From: Cellulomonas phragmiteti
GTDB lineage: Bacteria; Actinomycetota; Actinomycetes; Actinomycetales; Cellulomonadaceae
NCBI RefSeq assembly: GCF_016862775.1
Contig: NZ_BONP01000032.1
Coordinates: 1 to 40,165, forward strand
Direction of reading: 5' to 3'
DNA length: 40,165 nt
Position numbers and translations under genes: made by a program
Shown: positions 1 to 6,836 of the stretch, piece by piece
Layout of the letters: each line of letters opens with the position of its first letter
How positions within the stretch are numbered: the first letter of the stretch is position 1
Notes under the pieces: generated by a model
Database searches by the model: none
What the model saw: the letters and a program-made list of their open reading frames with translations, nothing else
Told to the model about the DNA's origin: nothing

Positions 1-941
1 GCGACCAGACCGTGGAGCACTGAGGTGAGTGTCGCGCTTGCCGGCTCGGCGAGGCCGGCGGTGGATCGCCCGGTCCGGTACCGGATGCGGTCAGGGGTGA
101 TCGCTGCGTTCATGAGGAGGCTGCGTGAGGTGGCGTGCACCTCGTGGTTGGCCCAGCGGTAGTGCGACCGCATGCGCTGCAGGGTCGCCAGCCGCTCGAG
201 GTGGGGGAACTCTATATGCGTCCGGTCGAACAGGACGGTCGCCCACCCGTACTTCCCCTTCAGGTCCGGGCCGTGCTCGGCGACCGCGGTGTCTCGTTCA
301 GCGGCGAAGCGTGCCATGTCCTCCTCACTGAAGGCGGTCGGATCGATCTCGAGGTGCGCCCGCGCGTCCTTGAGCCGCTCGATCTGGCCGTAGGCGTCGA
401 ACCGCGCCGCGAGTGTCGGATGCTCACCGTCGGGCGCCCCGTGGCTTCCGATCACGGTGGAGTAGACAGCCAGTTCGTGGGCCGTCCGACTGGAGGCGAG
501 AGCTGCTGCGGGCAGCCCGCCGAGGAGCAGGTCCTGCACCGCCAGGGCGACCCGGCACATGCGGGCCTGCATCCCCGCGAGGACGCGCAGCCGAGGGTCG
601 GGATCAACGCCGGCCTCGCGCGCCTCCTCCTCGCGGCGCGCGAACGTCGCGATCAGGCACGACTCAGCGATCGAGATGAAGGCGACGTACAGGTCGAGCG
701 CCGGGCCCCACTGGTGAAGGACGTCGTCGCGGTGCTCGCGCCGTTCTTCCTCCGCCCGCAGGGCGAAGCCTGACGCACTCGCATGGATCTGCTGGGCGAG
801 ATCGTTCGCTGCAACCTCGAGGTCGCGCTCGAACAGGGCATCGTCGCCGGTGCTCCGGTTCTCAAGCCTGTCGGCCAGGGCTTGCGTGATCGCCATCGCT
901 GGCGTGGCGAAGTCGATCAGCACGTCGTCTGAGTCCTCCAT
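1..941 (-). CDS. DUF5677-like protein, 3' end cut by window edge
   Basis: Translating the minus strand from the ATG at 941 gives about 313 residues with no stop up to the left edge, so the C-terminus is missing. A GGGAG about 8 bases upstream serves as ribosome site. The protein is soluble and mostly helical, beginning MEDSDDVLIDFATPAM. The helical stretch around residues 155-175 (SSRTAHELAVYSTVIG) followed by a Tyr/Arg/Lys helix (ARFDAYGQIERLKDAR), and a later RSHYRWANHEVHATS stretch, resembles DUF5677 family proteins, whose function is unknown. Codon use is less strict than in the neighbours (for example an ATA), and together with the adjacent winged-helix gene this suggests an accessory segment. 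The overlapping plus-strand ORFs in 125-773 are shadows. The frame is certain; the family assignment is moderate. Confidence 0.62.
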   Translation of the reverse strand, partial: MEDSDDVLIDFATPAMAITQALADRLENRSTGDDALFERDLEVAANDLAQQIHASASGFALRAEEERREHRDDVLHQWGPALDLYVAFISIAESCLIATFARREEEAREAGVDPDPRLRVLAGMQARMCRVALAVQDLLLGGLPAAALASSRTAHELAVYSTVIGSHGAPDGEHPTLAARFDAYGQIERLKDARAHLEIDPTAFSEEDMARFAAERDTAVAEHGPDLKGKYGWATVLFDRTHIEFPHLERLATLQRMRSHYRWANHEVHATSRSLLMNAAITPDRIRYRTGRSTAGLAEPASATLTSVLHGLV

Positions 942-955
942 GGCTCGAATCTCCC

Positions 956-982
956 ACGCGTACCACGCGTACCGCGCGTACA
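956..982. repeat. three tandem 9-bp repeats upstream of the DUF5677-like gene
   Basis: ACGCGTACC, ACGCGTACC and GCGCGTACA follow each other without a gap. They begin 15 bases upstream of the ATG at 941. Each unit carries GCGTAC, and the first two contain the palindrome ACGCGT. The placement suits a regulator-binding site or an mRNA leader element. No known binding protein is assigned. Confidence 0.5.
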
Positions 983-1104
983 GCACGGCTGCCTGAAGTG
1001 CTGGGAACAGGTTCCCGATCTGCGGCCCCGGTGAGGCAGTGGCGGGCCTTGGTCGACGCCAGGCGCGCTCACCCCTCTACCCTCTGCATCGGCCTACCAG
1101 GGGT

Positions 1105-1151
1105 CTCCCATTTGGCCTGCCACTCGGCATCCCATGACCTCCCATATTGGC
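1105..1151. repeat. direct repeats CTCCCAT(A)TTGGC upstream of the winged-helix gene
   Basis: CTCCCATTTGGC at 1105-1116 and CTCCCATATTGGC at 1139-1151 are near-identical direct repeats 34 bases apart. A partial TCCCAT lies between them at 1130-1135. They sit 70-115 bases before the ATG at 1221. An operator or an iteron-like role for the downstream DNA-binding protein is possible but unproven. Confidence 0.35.
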
Positions 1152-1207
1152 ACCTGGCGTGCGGCGCCTCCCGCGCTGGGCTGCCCCTGCGCGCCCGCCT
1201 AGCGGTC

Positions 1208-1213
1208 TAGAGT
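1208..1213 (+). promoter_or_regulatory. putative -10 element of a leaderless transcript
   Basis: TAGAGT fits the actinobacterial TANNNT -10 consensus. It lies exactly 7 bases before the ATG at 1221, and no Shine-Dalgarno sequence is visible. This spacing is what leaderless mRNAs show, and it favours the ATG at 1221 over the GTG at 1212. Confidence 0.45.
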
Positions 1214-1220
1214 GGGCGCC

Positions 1221-2078
1221 ATGAACAACGACACCGAGCGCGACGTCTTCGCGCACATCCAGCACGAGAGCGGCGACGGCGCCGCTCTACGTGCGGATCG
1301 GCTGGCGGACGCGCTGCGCACGGTCGCTCCGCTGCGCAAGGTGTTCGTGCAGAGGCAGAACACCGAGTCCGAGCGACCCTCGCTGCTTGGCAAGATGGTC
1401 CGCGCGCGCGCTGTGCTGCCGCTGCGCACCTTCCTGCTCGTGCATGCGCTCGAGCCGGTCCTCGAGCCGTGGCCGCTGGGCACCTGGGCCAAGCTCGTCG
1501 GAGGCACGTCGGCGCACCCTCCTTCGACGGAGGCTGTCTCACGCGCCTTCAACAGCCTGGTGAACCTCAAGCTCGTGGAGCGCGCGCCCGTCGGCAACGG
1601 CGTGCGGATCACTCCGCTGCTCGAGGACGGCTCCGGGCGTCCGTTCGAACGCGCGTCTGGCAAGGATGCCGAGGTAGGCCCGGGCTACTTGGTCATTCCC
1701 GATGTCTTCTGGACCTCCGGGCTGGCGGACCGACTCAAGCTCCCCGGCCTCGCGATGTTCCTCGTCGCCCTGCACGAGACGACCCAGGAGCAGACCTATC
1801 AGATCGCGCTCGAGCGCATGGCGGAGTGGTACGGAATCAGCGAGCGCACGGCCGAGCGGGGTTACCTCGAGCTCTCCAAGGAGCAGCTCCTCCTGACGCA
1901 CACGCAGTGGGTCCGCGACCGAAAGATGCGGACCCCGAAGGGACTCGTGCCACGCGTTCACCGAGCGTTGGCGAGCCCCTACTCCAAGGCCGCGCGAGAC
2001 GAGGCTCAGGCGAAGAACCGCAAAGCCGCGCGCAAGGCTGCCGCGGGTGCGACAACGGCTGCCGCACCACCGGCATAG
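1221..2078 (+). CDS. winged-helix DNA-binding protein, replication- or transcription-regulator-like
   Basis: The gene encodes 285 residues from the ATG at 1221; a GTG at 1212 is a less likely start. Two segments look like winged-helix units. The first is near residues 75-130, with TEAVSRAFNSLVNLKLVERA followed by a wing (NGVRITPLLEDG). The second is near 190-235, with a helix-turn-helix AEWYGISERTAERGYLELSK. The C-terminus is a basic, Ala/Lys/Arg-rich tail (AKNRKAARKAAAG) that probably contacts DNA non-specifically. Two winged helices plus a basic tail recall plasmid or integrative-element replication initiators and large HTH regulators, but I do not recognise a specific family. It ends just before a strong hairpin, and it lies divergent from the DUF5677-like gene in the accessory-looking left end. 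Confidence 0.6.
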   Translation: MNNDTERDVFAHIQHESGDGAALRADRLADALRTVAPLRKVFVQRQNTESERPSLLGKMVRARAVLPLRTFLLVHALEPVLEPWPLGTWAKLVGGTSAHPPSTEAVSRAFNSLVNLKLVERAPVGNGVRITPLLEDGSGRPFERASGKDAEVGPGYLVIPDVFWTSGLADRLKLPGLAMFLVALHETTQEQTYQIALERMAEWYGISERTAERGYLELSKEQLLLTHTQWVRDRKMRTPKGLVPRVHRALASPYSKAARDEAQAKNRKAARKAAAGATTAAAPPA

Positions 2079-2091
2079 GCACCACGAGACC

Positions 2092-2123
2092 CCGATGGCA
2101 GGGGCGGCAACCCCTGCCATCGG
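2092..2123 (+). terminator. hairpin terminator after the winged-helix gene
   Basis: The perfect 13-bp arms CCGATGGCAGGGG and CCCCTGCCATCGG are separated by CGGCAA. The hairpin starts 13 bases after the stop at 2078. There is no U-tract, as is common in high-GC actinobacteria. Confidence 0.7.
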
Positions 2124-2188
2124 TGCACACCAGGCGCGACACCCGCGTCTGGCCGCTTGCACGACCACACGGAAGGAGTCACGCACCG

Positions 2189-2329
2189 GTGACAGTGAAC
2201 AAGTCCACGGTACCCCCGGCCACGGCACACATGCGGCGGGAGAGTCCTCCAAAGGGTCGTCGTCCTGACCGAGGAGAAGACGCCTATGGACGTCGAGACT
2301 CGTACACCACGGCGCCGCCCGACCACTGA
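2189..2329 (+). CDS. possible 46-residue leader ORF (weak)
   Basis: A strong Shine-Dalgarno sequence, GGAAGGAG at 2171-2178, stands 10 bases before the GTG at 2189, which opens a 46-codon frame. It overlaps the better-supported 45-residue ORF starting at 2286. The product (MTVNKSTVPPATAHM...) is basic and low-complexity with no recognisable domain. It may be a translated leader rather than a functional protein. It is listed only because the ribosome site is good. Confidence 0.2.
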   Translation: MTVNKSTVPPATAHMRRESPPKGRRPDRGEDAYGRRDSYTTAPPDH

Positions 2330-2423
2330 GGAGGTGCGCCGGCTGGGCTTCCAGCTGGTCAGCGCAGGCCTCAGGAGCGCGGTGACCTGGCTCGTGTACG
2401 AGCTGCTTCAGCAGCTCGGCTGA
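2286..2423 (+). CDS. 45-residue small protein, amphipathic or membrane-associated
   Basis: The ATG at 2286 follows a good Shine-Dalgarno sequence (GAGGAGAAG at about 2270-2279), and the frame ends at the TGA 2421-2423. A perfect-arm hairpin starts 15 bases later, so the unit has its own ribosome site and terminator. The product has a basic N-terminus (TRTPRRRPTTEEVRR). A C-terminal helix follows (LGFQLVSAGLRSAVTWLVYE), hydrophobic on one face, which could bind a membrane or a partner protein. I do not recognise a family. It lies in the accessory-looking stretch just upstream of the dnaK operators. The ribosome site plus terminator make it more credible than a random ORF. Confidence 0.5.
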   Translation: MDVETRTPRRRPTTEEVRRLGFQLVSAGLRSAVTWLVYELLQQLG

Positions 2424-2437
2424 ACGCACTGCACACC

Positions 2438-2477
2438 CACCGGCGTCGACGGCCTTGCGCCGCCGCCGACGCCGGTG
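2438..2477 (+). terminator. hairpin terminator before the dnaK control region
   Basis: The perfect 11-bp arms CACCGGCGTCG (2438-2448) and CGACGCCGGTG (2467-2477) close an 18-base loop. The hairpin separates the small ORF from the heat-shock operon. Confidence 0.6.
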
Positions 2478-2538
2478 CGGGAGAGGGGGGCTGCTGCACC
2501 GATCGGTGACACCCGGGAACAAACCTCTGATCCCCAGA

Positions 2539-2559
2539 GTTGAGCCCATCAGACTCAAC
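2539..2559. promoter_or_regulatory. HAIR element 1 (HspR operator)
   Basis: GTTGAG-N9-CTCAAC is an inverted repeat matching the HAIR consensus CTTGAGT-N7-ACTCAAG, apart from the outermost C/G pair. It is centred 64 bases upstream of the second, perfect copy. HspR is encoded as the fourth gene of the operon, so this is autoregulation. Confidence 0.85.
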
Positions 2560-2602
2560 CTCCGCCGCCTCGACTTGTCGACACCCCACCACCCGTCGCA
2601 GA

Positions 2603-2623
2603 CTTGAGCCCGGCGGACTCAAG
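2603..2623. promoter_or_regulatory. HAIR element 2 (HspR operator)
   Basis: CTTGAG-N9-CTCAAG has perfect arms and HAIR spacing. It lies 54 bases before the dnaK ATG. The 64-base centre-to-centre distance to element 1 is close to six helical turns, so the two HspR dimers would sit on the same DNA face. Confidence 0.9.
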
Positions 2624-2676
2624 ACGTCCCGGATGACAGCAGTCGGAGCGGCACGCTCCAGGAAGAAGGCACACCC

Positions 2677-4536
2677 ATGGCACGAGCAGTCGGCATCGAC
2701 CTCGGCACCACCAACTCCGTCGTCGCCACCCTCGAGGGCGGCGAGCCCACGGTCATCGCGAACGCGGAGGGGTCGCGCACGACTCCGTCCGTGGTCGCCT
2801 TCTCCAAGACGGGCGAGGTGCTCGTCGGTGAGGTCGCCAAGCGGCAGGCCGTCACCAACGTCGACCGCACCATCTCCTCGGTCAAGCGCCACATGGGCAC
2901 GGACTGGTCGACCTCGGTCGACGACAAGAAGTACACGCCGCAGGAGATCAGCGCCCGCATCCTCGGCAAGCTCAAGCGGGACGCCGAGGCGTACCTGGGC
3001 GAGCCGGTGACGGATGCCGTCATCACGGTCCCCGCGTACTTCAACGACGCCGAGCGCCAGGCCACCAAGGACGCCGGCACGGTCGCGGGCCTCAACGTCC
3101 TGCGCATCATCAACGAGCCGACGGCCGCGGCGCTCGCCTACGGGCTGGAGCGCGGCAAGGAGGACGAGAACATCCTCGTCTTCGACCTGGGTGGCGGCAC
3201 GTTCGACGTGTCCCTGCTGGAGGTCGGCAAGGACGACGACGGCTTCTCGACCATCGAGGTCCGCGCGACGGCCGGTGACAACCGCCTCGGCGGTGACGAC
3301 TGGGACGCCGCGATCGTGGCGCACCTGGTCACCGAGGTGAAGAACACCACGGGCGTCGACCTGTCGAAGGACAAGATCGCGCTGCAGCGTCTGCGCGAGG
3401 CGGCGGAGCAGGCCAAGAAGGAGCTGTCGTCCGCGACGAGCACCAACATCTCGCTGCAGTACCTCTCGATGAGCGAGAACGGCCCCATCCACCTGGACAC
3501 CAAGCTGACGCGCGCGCAGTTCCAGCAGATGACGCAGTCGCTGCTCGACCGCGTGAAGGCCCCGTTCCACCAGGTCATCCGCGACGCGGGCATCTCGCTG
3601 AGCGACATCGACCACGTGGTCCTCGTCGGCGGCTCGACCCGCATGCCCGCGGTCTCCGAGATCGTCACCGAGCTCACCGGCGGCAAGGAGCCCAACAAGG
3701 GCGTCAACCCGGACGAGGTCGTGGCCGTCGGCGCCGCGCTGCAGGCCGGCGTCATGAAGGGCGACCGCAAGGACGTCCTGCTCATCGACGTGACCCCGCT
3801 GTCCCTCGGCATCGAGACCAAGGGCGGGGTGATGACCAAGCTCATCGAGCGCAACACGGCCATCCCCACCAAGCGCTCGGAGATCTTCTCCACCGCCGAG
3901 GACAACCAGCCGTCCGTCCTCATCCAGGTGTTCCAGGGTGAGCGCGAGTTCGCCCGCGACAACAAGCCGTTGGGCACGTTCGAGCTCACCGGCATCGCCC
4001 CGGCCCCGCGCGGCATGCCGCAGATCGAGGTCACGTTCGACATCGACGCCAACGGCATCGTGCACGTGTCCGCCAAGGACCGCGGCACGGGCAAGGAGCA
4101 GTCGATGACGATCACCGGCGGCTCGGCCCTCCCCAAGGAGGACATCGACCGCATGGTGAAGGACGCCGAGGAGCACGCGGCGGAGGACAAGAAGCGCCGC
4201 GAGGAGGCCGAGACCCGCAACACCGCGGAGCAGCTCGTCTACCAGACGGAGAAGCTGCTGGCCGACAACGGCGACAAGCTCACGGACGACGTGAAGGGCG
4301 AGGTCGGCGGCGCCGTCACCGAGCTCAAGACGGCGCTCGAGGGCACGGACGTCGACGAGGTCAAGGCCAAGCACGCGGCCCTGCTCACGGCGAGCCAGAA
4401 GATCGGCGAGGCGCTGTACGCCAACCAGCAGGCGGCGCCGGCCGACGACGCCCCCGCGGGCGACGCCGGCTCGACGGCCTCGGACGAGGACGTCGTCGAC
4501 GCCGAGATCGTCGACGACGAGGACGACAAGAAGTGA
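2677..4536 (+). CDS. dnaK: Hsp70 chaperone DnaK
   Basis: DnaK is the cytosolic ATP-dependent chaperone that binds exposed hydrophobic segments, cycling with DnaJ and GrpE. The 619 residues are normal for actinobacteria. The ATPase domain opens with [13 protein letters not shown] (about 5-17), carries [16 protein letters not shown] (about 168-183) and [16 protein letters not shown] (about 313-328). The substrate-binding part includes [20 protein letters not shown]. The helical lid ends in an acidic tail with the [12 protein letters not shown] type of ending. The start is the ATG at 2677 behind AGGAAGAAGG. It is the first gene of a four-gene operon, and its stop overlaps the grpE start (GTGA). 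Two HspR operators upstream show heat-inducible repression control. Confidence 0.98.
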   Translation: MARAVGIDLGTTNSVVATLEGGEPTVIANAEGSRTTPSVVAFSKTGEVLVGEVAKRQAVTNVDRTISSVKRHMGTDWSTSVDDKKYTPQEISARILGKLKRDAEAYLGEPVTDAVITVPAYFNDAERQATKDAGTVAGLNVLRIINEPTAAALAYGLERGKEDENILVFDLGGGTFDVSLLEVGKDDDGFSTIEVRATAGDNRLGGDDWDAAIVAHLVTEVKNTTGVDLSKDKIALQRLREAAEQAKKELSSATSTNISLQYLSMSENGPIHLDTKLTRAQFQQMTQSLLDRVKAPFHQVIRDAGISLSDIDHVVLVGGSTRMPAVSEIVTELTGGKEPNKGVNPDEVVAVGAALQAGVMKGDRKDVLLIDVTPLSLGIETKGGVMTKLIERNTAIPTKRSEIFSTAEDNQPSVLIQVFQGEREFARDNKPLGTFELTGIAPAPRGMPQIEVTFDIDANGIVHVSAKDRGTGKEQSMTITGGSALPKEDIDRMVKDAEEHAAEDKKRREEAETRNTAEQLVYQTEKLLADNGDKLTDDVKGEVGGAVTELKTALEGTDVDEVKAKHAALLTASQKIGEALYANQQAAPADDAPAGDAGSTASDEDVVDAEIVDDEDDKK

Positions 4537-5165
4537 CCGAGGACCGCACCTCGGGGTCGGGTGCCCCCGACCCCGAGGACGCCCCCCGGGTCACGGACAA
4601 GCGCCGCATCGACCCCGAGACCGGGCAGCTGCGCGAGCCCACCCCGGAGGAGGCCGTCCTGGCCGAGGCGGCCGAGGCCGTCGCCGGCGTGGCGGACGAC
4701 CCGTCCTCCGAGGCGCTCGTCGCGGCCGAGAAGCTCGCGGCCGACCGGCTCGACGAGCTGCAGCGCGCCCAGGCGGCGCACTACAACCTCGAGCAGCAGT
4801 ACAACGCGTACGTGAAGCGGTCCAAGGCGGAGACCCTGGCCGCCCACGACCGCGGGGTCGCGACCGTCGGCGAGGCGCTCATCCCGGTGCTCGACGACAT
4901 CGAGCTGGCCCGCAAGCACGGCGACCTCACCGGGCCGTTCGCGTCCATCGCGGAGAAGCTCGAGGCCACCCTGCAGCGGCTCGGCGTCGAGCGGTACGGC
5001 GAGGCCGGGGAGCCGTTCGACCCGGCCGTGCACGAGGCGCTCATGCACGCCCACTCGGCCGACGTCACCGAGCCCACCGTCCGCGAGGTCCTGCAGCCCG
5101 GGTACCGCACCACCGACCGGATCCTGCGGGCCGCGCGCGTCGCGGTCGTGGACCCGGAGGGCTGA
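4533..5165 (+). CDS. grpE: nucleotide exchange factor GrpE
   Basis: GrpE is the dimeric nucleotide-exchange factor that drives ADP release from DnaK. The 210-residue product has an acidic, disordered N-terminus with [18 protein letters not shown] long coiled-coil-forming helix follows (about 65-105, including [21 protein letters not shown]). The C-terminal beta domain holds the family pattern [17 protein letters not shown] and [23 protein letters not shown]. The GTG start at 4533 overlaps the dnaK stop by four bases, which implies translational coupling. A 130-base spacer with a strong hairpin separates it from dnaJ, the largest gap in the operon. Confidence 0.97.
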   Translation: MTEDRTSGSGAPDPEDAPRVTDKRRIDPETGQLREPTPEEAVLAEAAEAVAGVADDPSSEALVAAEKLAADRLDELQRAQAAHYNLEQQYNAYVKRSKAETLAAHDRGVATVGEALIPVLDDIELARKHGDLTGPFASIAEKLEATLQRLGVERYGEAGEPFDPAVHEALMHAHSADVTEPTVREVLQPGYRTTDRILRAARVAVVDPEG

Positions 5166-5197
5166 GGACCAGCATCATCAGCACCACGCACGCACGC

Positions 5198-5226
5198 GGG
5201 CGGCGGCCGGGCACCGGCCGCCGCCC
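5198..5226 (+). terminator. strong hairpin between grpE and dnaJ
   Basis: The arms GGGCGGCGGCCGG and CCGGCCGCCGCCC are perfect 13-mers around a GCA loop. It lies inside an operon, so it is more likely an attenuator or an mRNA-processing or stability boundary than a full stop. It would lower dnaJ-hspR output relative to dnaK-grpE. Confidence 0.5.
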
Positions 5227-5295
5227 CTGCGGCACCCGGAGTGTGGGGAGCAGGACCACGGACACGCACAGCACGACAGACCGGAGGGAGGCGCC

Positions 5296-6279
5296 GTGAC
5301 CGGACAGGACTGGCTGGAGAAGGACTTCTACGCCGTGCTCGGCGTCGCCAAGGACGCCGACGCGGCCACCATCAAGAAGGCGTACCGCAAGCTCGCGCGC
5401 CAGCTGCACCCGGACCAGAACCCGGGTGACGCGGGCGCGGAGGCGCGGTTCAAGGACATCGGCGAGGCGTACGCCGTGCTCTCGGACCCCGAGCAGCGCC
5501 AGCAGTACGACCAGCTGCGCGCCATGGCCGGCGGCGCCCGCTTCACCGCGGGCGGCCACGGTGGCGGCACCGCGGGCTTCGAGGACGTGTTCGGCGGCAT
5601 GTTCGGCGGCGCCAACGGCCCGGGCGGGCGGGTGCGCTACTCGACCGGCGGCGCCGGGGGAGCGGGTTTCGAGGACCTCCTCGGCGGGCTCTTCGGTGGC
5701 GGCGGGCCCGGGTTCGGCGGGCGCGGCCCGCAGCCCGGCGCGGACCTGTCGGCCACGACGACGCTGCCGTTCCGCACCGCGGTCGAGGGCTCGACCATCT
5801 CGCTGTCGGTCGAGGGCCGCACCGTCAACGCCCGCATCCCCGCCGGGGTGCGCGACGGGCAGAAGATCCGGCTGCGCGGCAAGGGACGCCCCGGCGACCC
5901 CGGAGCGCCCGACGGCGACCTCGTCATCACCGTGCACGTCGAGCCGCACCCGGTGTTCACGCTCGACGGCACGAACCTGCGCGTGACCGTCCCGGTCGCG
6001 TTCGACGAGGCCGCGCTCGGCGCGACGATCGACGTCCCGGCGCTCGACGGGTCCACGGTGCGCGTCAAGGTCCCGGCCGGGACGCCGTCGGGACGCACGC
6101 TGCGCGTCAAGGGCCGCGGCGTCGCCACGTCCAAGGGCACCGGTGACCTGCTCGTGAGCGTGCAGGTCGTGGTCCCCCAGAAGCTGACGGCCGCGGCCAA
6201 GGAGGCCGTGCAGGCCTTCGGCATCGCGACGTCCGGTGACGACGTGCGCGCCGACCTCATGGCGCAGGCGCGGCGCTGA
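5296..6279 (+). CDS. dnaJ: DnaJ-type co-chaperone lacking the zinc-finger domain
   Basis: This Hsp40 co-chaperone stimulates DnaK ATPase and delivers substrate. The J domain (about 5-72) has the HPD motif in [10 protein letters not shown] and helix [15 protein letters not shown] Gly/Phe-rich linker with FGGMFGG-type repeats spans about 75-155. The C-terminal substrate domain starts at [18 protein letters not shown]. No CxxCxGxG repeats are present: the chain runs straight from the first beta domain into [18 protein letters not shown]. It is therefore a type II (CbpA-like) J protein of 327 residues, although it occupies the operon position of dnaJ. The GTG start follows GGAGGGAGG. hspR follows 44 bases downstream. 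Confidence 0.93.
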   Translation: MTGQDWLEKDFYAVLGVAKDADAATIKKAYRKLARQLHPDQNPGDAGAEARFKDIGEAYAVLSDPEQRQQYDQLRAMAGGARFTAGGHGGGTAGFEDVFGGMFGGANGPGGRVRYSTGGAGGAGFEDLLGGLFGGGGPGFGGRGPQPGADLSATTTLPFRTAVEGSTISLSVEGRTVNARIPAGVRDGQKIRLRGKGRPGDPGAPDGDLVITVHVEPHPVFTLDGTNLRVTVPVAFDEAALGATIDVPALDGSTVRVKVPAGTPSGRTLRVKGRGVATSKGTGDLLVSVQVVVPQKLTAAAKEAVQAFGIATSGDDVRADLMAQARR

Positions 6280-6323
6280 CGCACCGGGGAGGACCGCAGG
6301 AGGCGAGAAGGGCGGGAGGGCCG

Positions 6324-6740
6324 ATGGACGAGGACGCGAAGGTCTACGTGATCTCCGTCGCCGCGCAGCTCGCGGGCATGCACCCGCAGACCCTGCGGCA
6401 GTACGACCGCCTCGGCCTGGTCCGTCCCGCCCGCACGCGCGGCCGCGGGCGGCGGTACTCCCTGCGCGACATCGCGACCCTGCGCGAGGTGCAGCGGCTG
6501 TCCCAGGACGAGGGCGTCAACCTCGCCGGCATCAAGCGGATCCTCGAGCTCGAGGCGGAGGTCGAGGGCCTCAAGCGGCAGGTCGAGTACCTGCGGGCGT
6601 TCGTCGACCCCGGGCGACGGGTCTTCACGGCCGACCCTCGCGGCGACGTGGTCGCGGTCAACCGTGCGGCCGGTCGCACCCGCAGGTCGACGACCAGTGC
6701 CGAACGCGCGGCCGTCGTGCTCTGGCGCCCGTTGCGCTGA
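6324..6740 (+). CDS. hspR: HspR, MerR-family heat-shock repressor
   Basis: HspR represses the dnaK operon by binding HAIR repeats, usually with DnaK as co-repressor. The 138-residue product has the MerR-type winged helix (about 8-75): VYVISVAAQLAGMHPQTLRQ, then YDRLGLVRPARTRGRGRRYS. A coiled-coil dimerisation helix (LELEAEVEGLKRQVEYLRAF) ends near residue 94. The final 40 residues (about 95-138) are basic and not obviously conserved. The start is the ATG at 6324 behind GGGAGGG. As the last gene of the operon it controls, it forms a negative feedback loop with the two operators at 2539-2623. Confidence 0.95.
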   Translation: MDEDAKVYVISVAAQLAGMHPQTLRQYDRLGLVRPARTRGRGRRYSLRDIATLREVQRLSQDEGVNLAGIKRILELEAEVEGLKRQVEYLRAFVDPGRRVFTADPRGDVVAVNRAAGRTRRSTTSAERAAVVLWRPLR

Positions 6741-6836
6741 GATGCGCGGACGGCCCCCGCGGACGCCCGGCGCCGCGGTAGCCTCACGGTCGTCCCGGCG
6801 TCGCCGTGGGCGTGGGGGCCGACGACGAGGTGGACC

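Noticed and set aside
135..773. 212-residue plus-strand ORF
   Set aside because: The minus strand has an uninterrupted frame from a good start at 941 to the window edge with more protein-like composition; the plus ORF has no ribosome site.
956..1211. CRISPR-like array
   Set aside because: Repeats are 9-13 bp, adjacent or only 34 bp apart, without spacer structure or cas genes.
2371..4374. 667-residue ORF antisense to dnaK
   Set aside because: It is low-complexity (Leu/Arg/Val/Asp) translation produced by high third-position GC on the opposite strand of a certain gene, with no domain.
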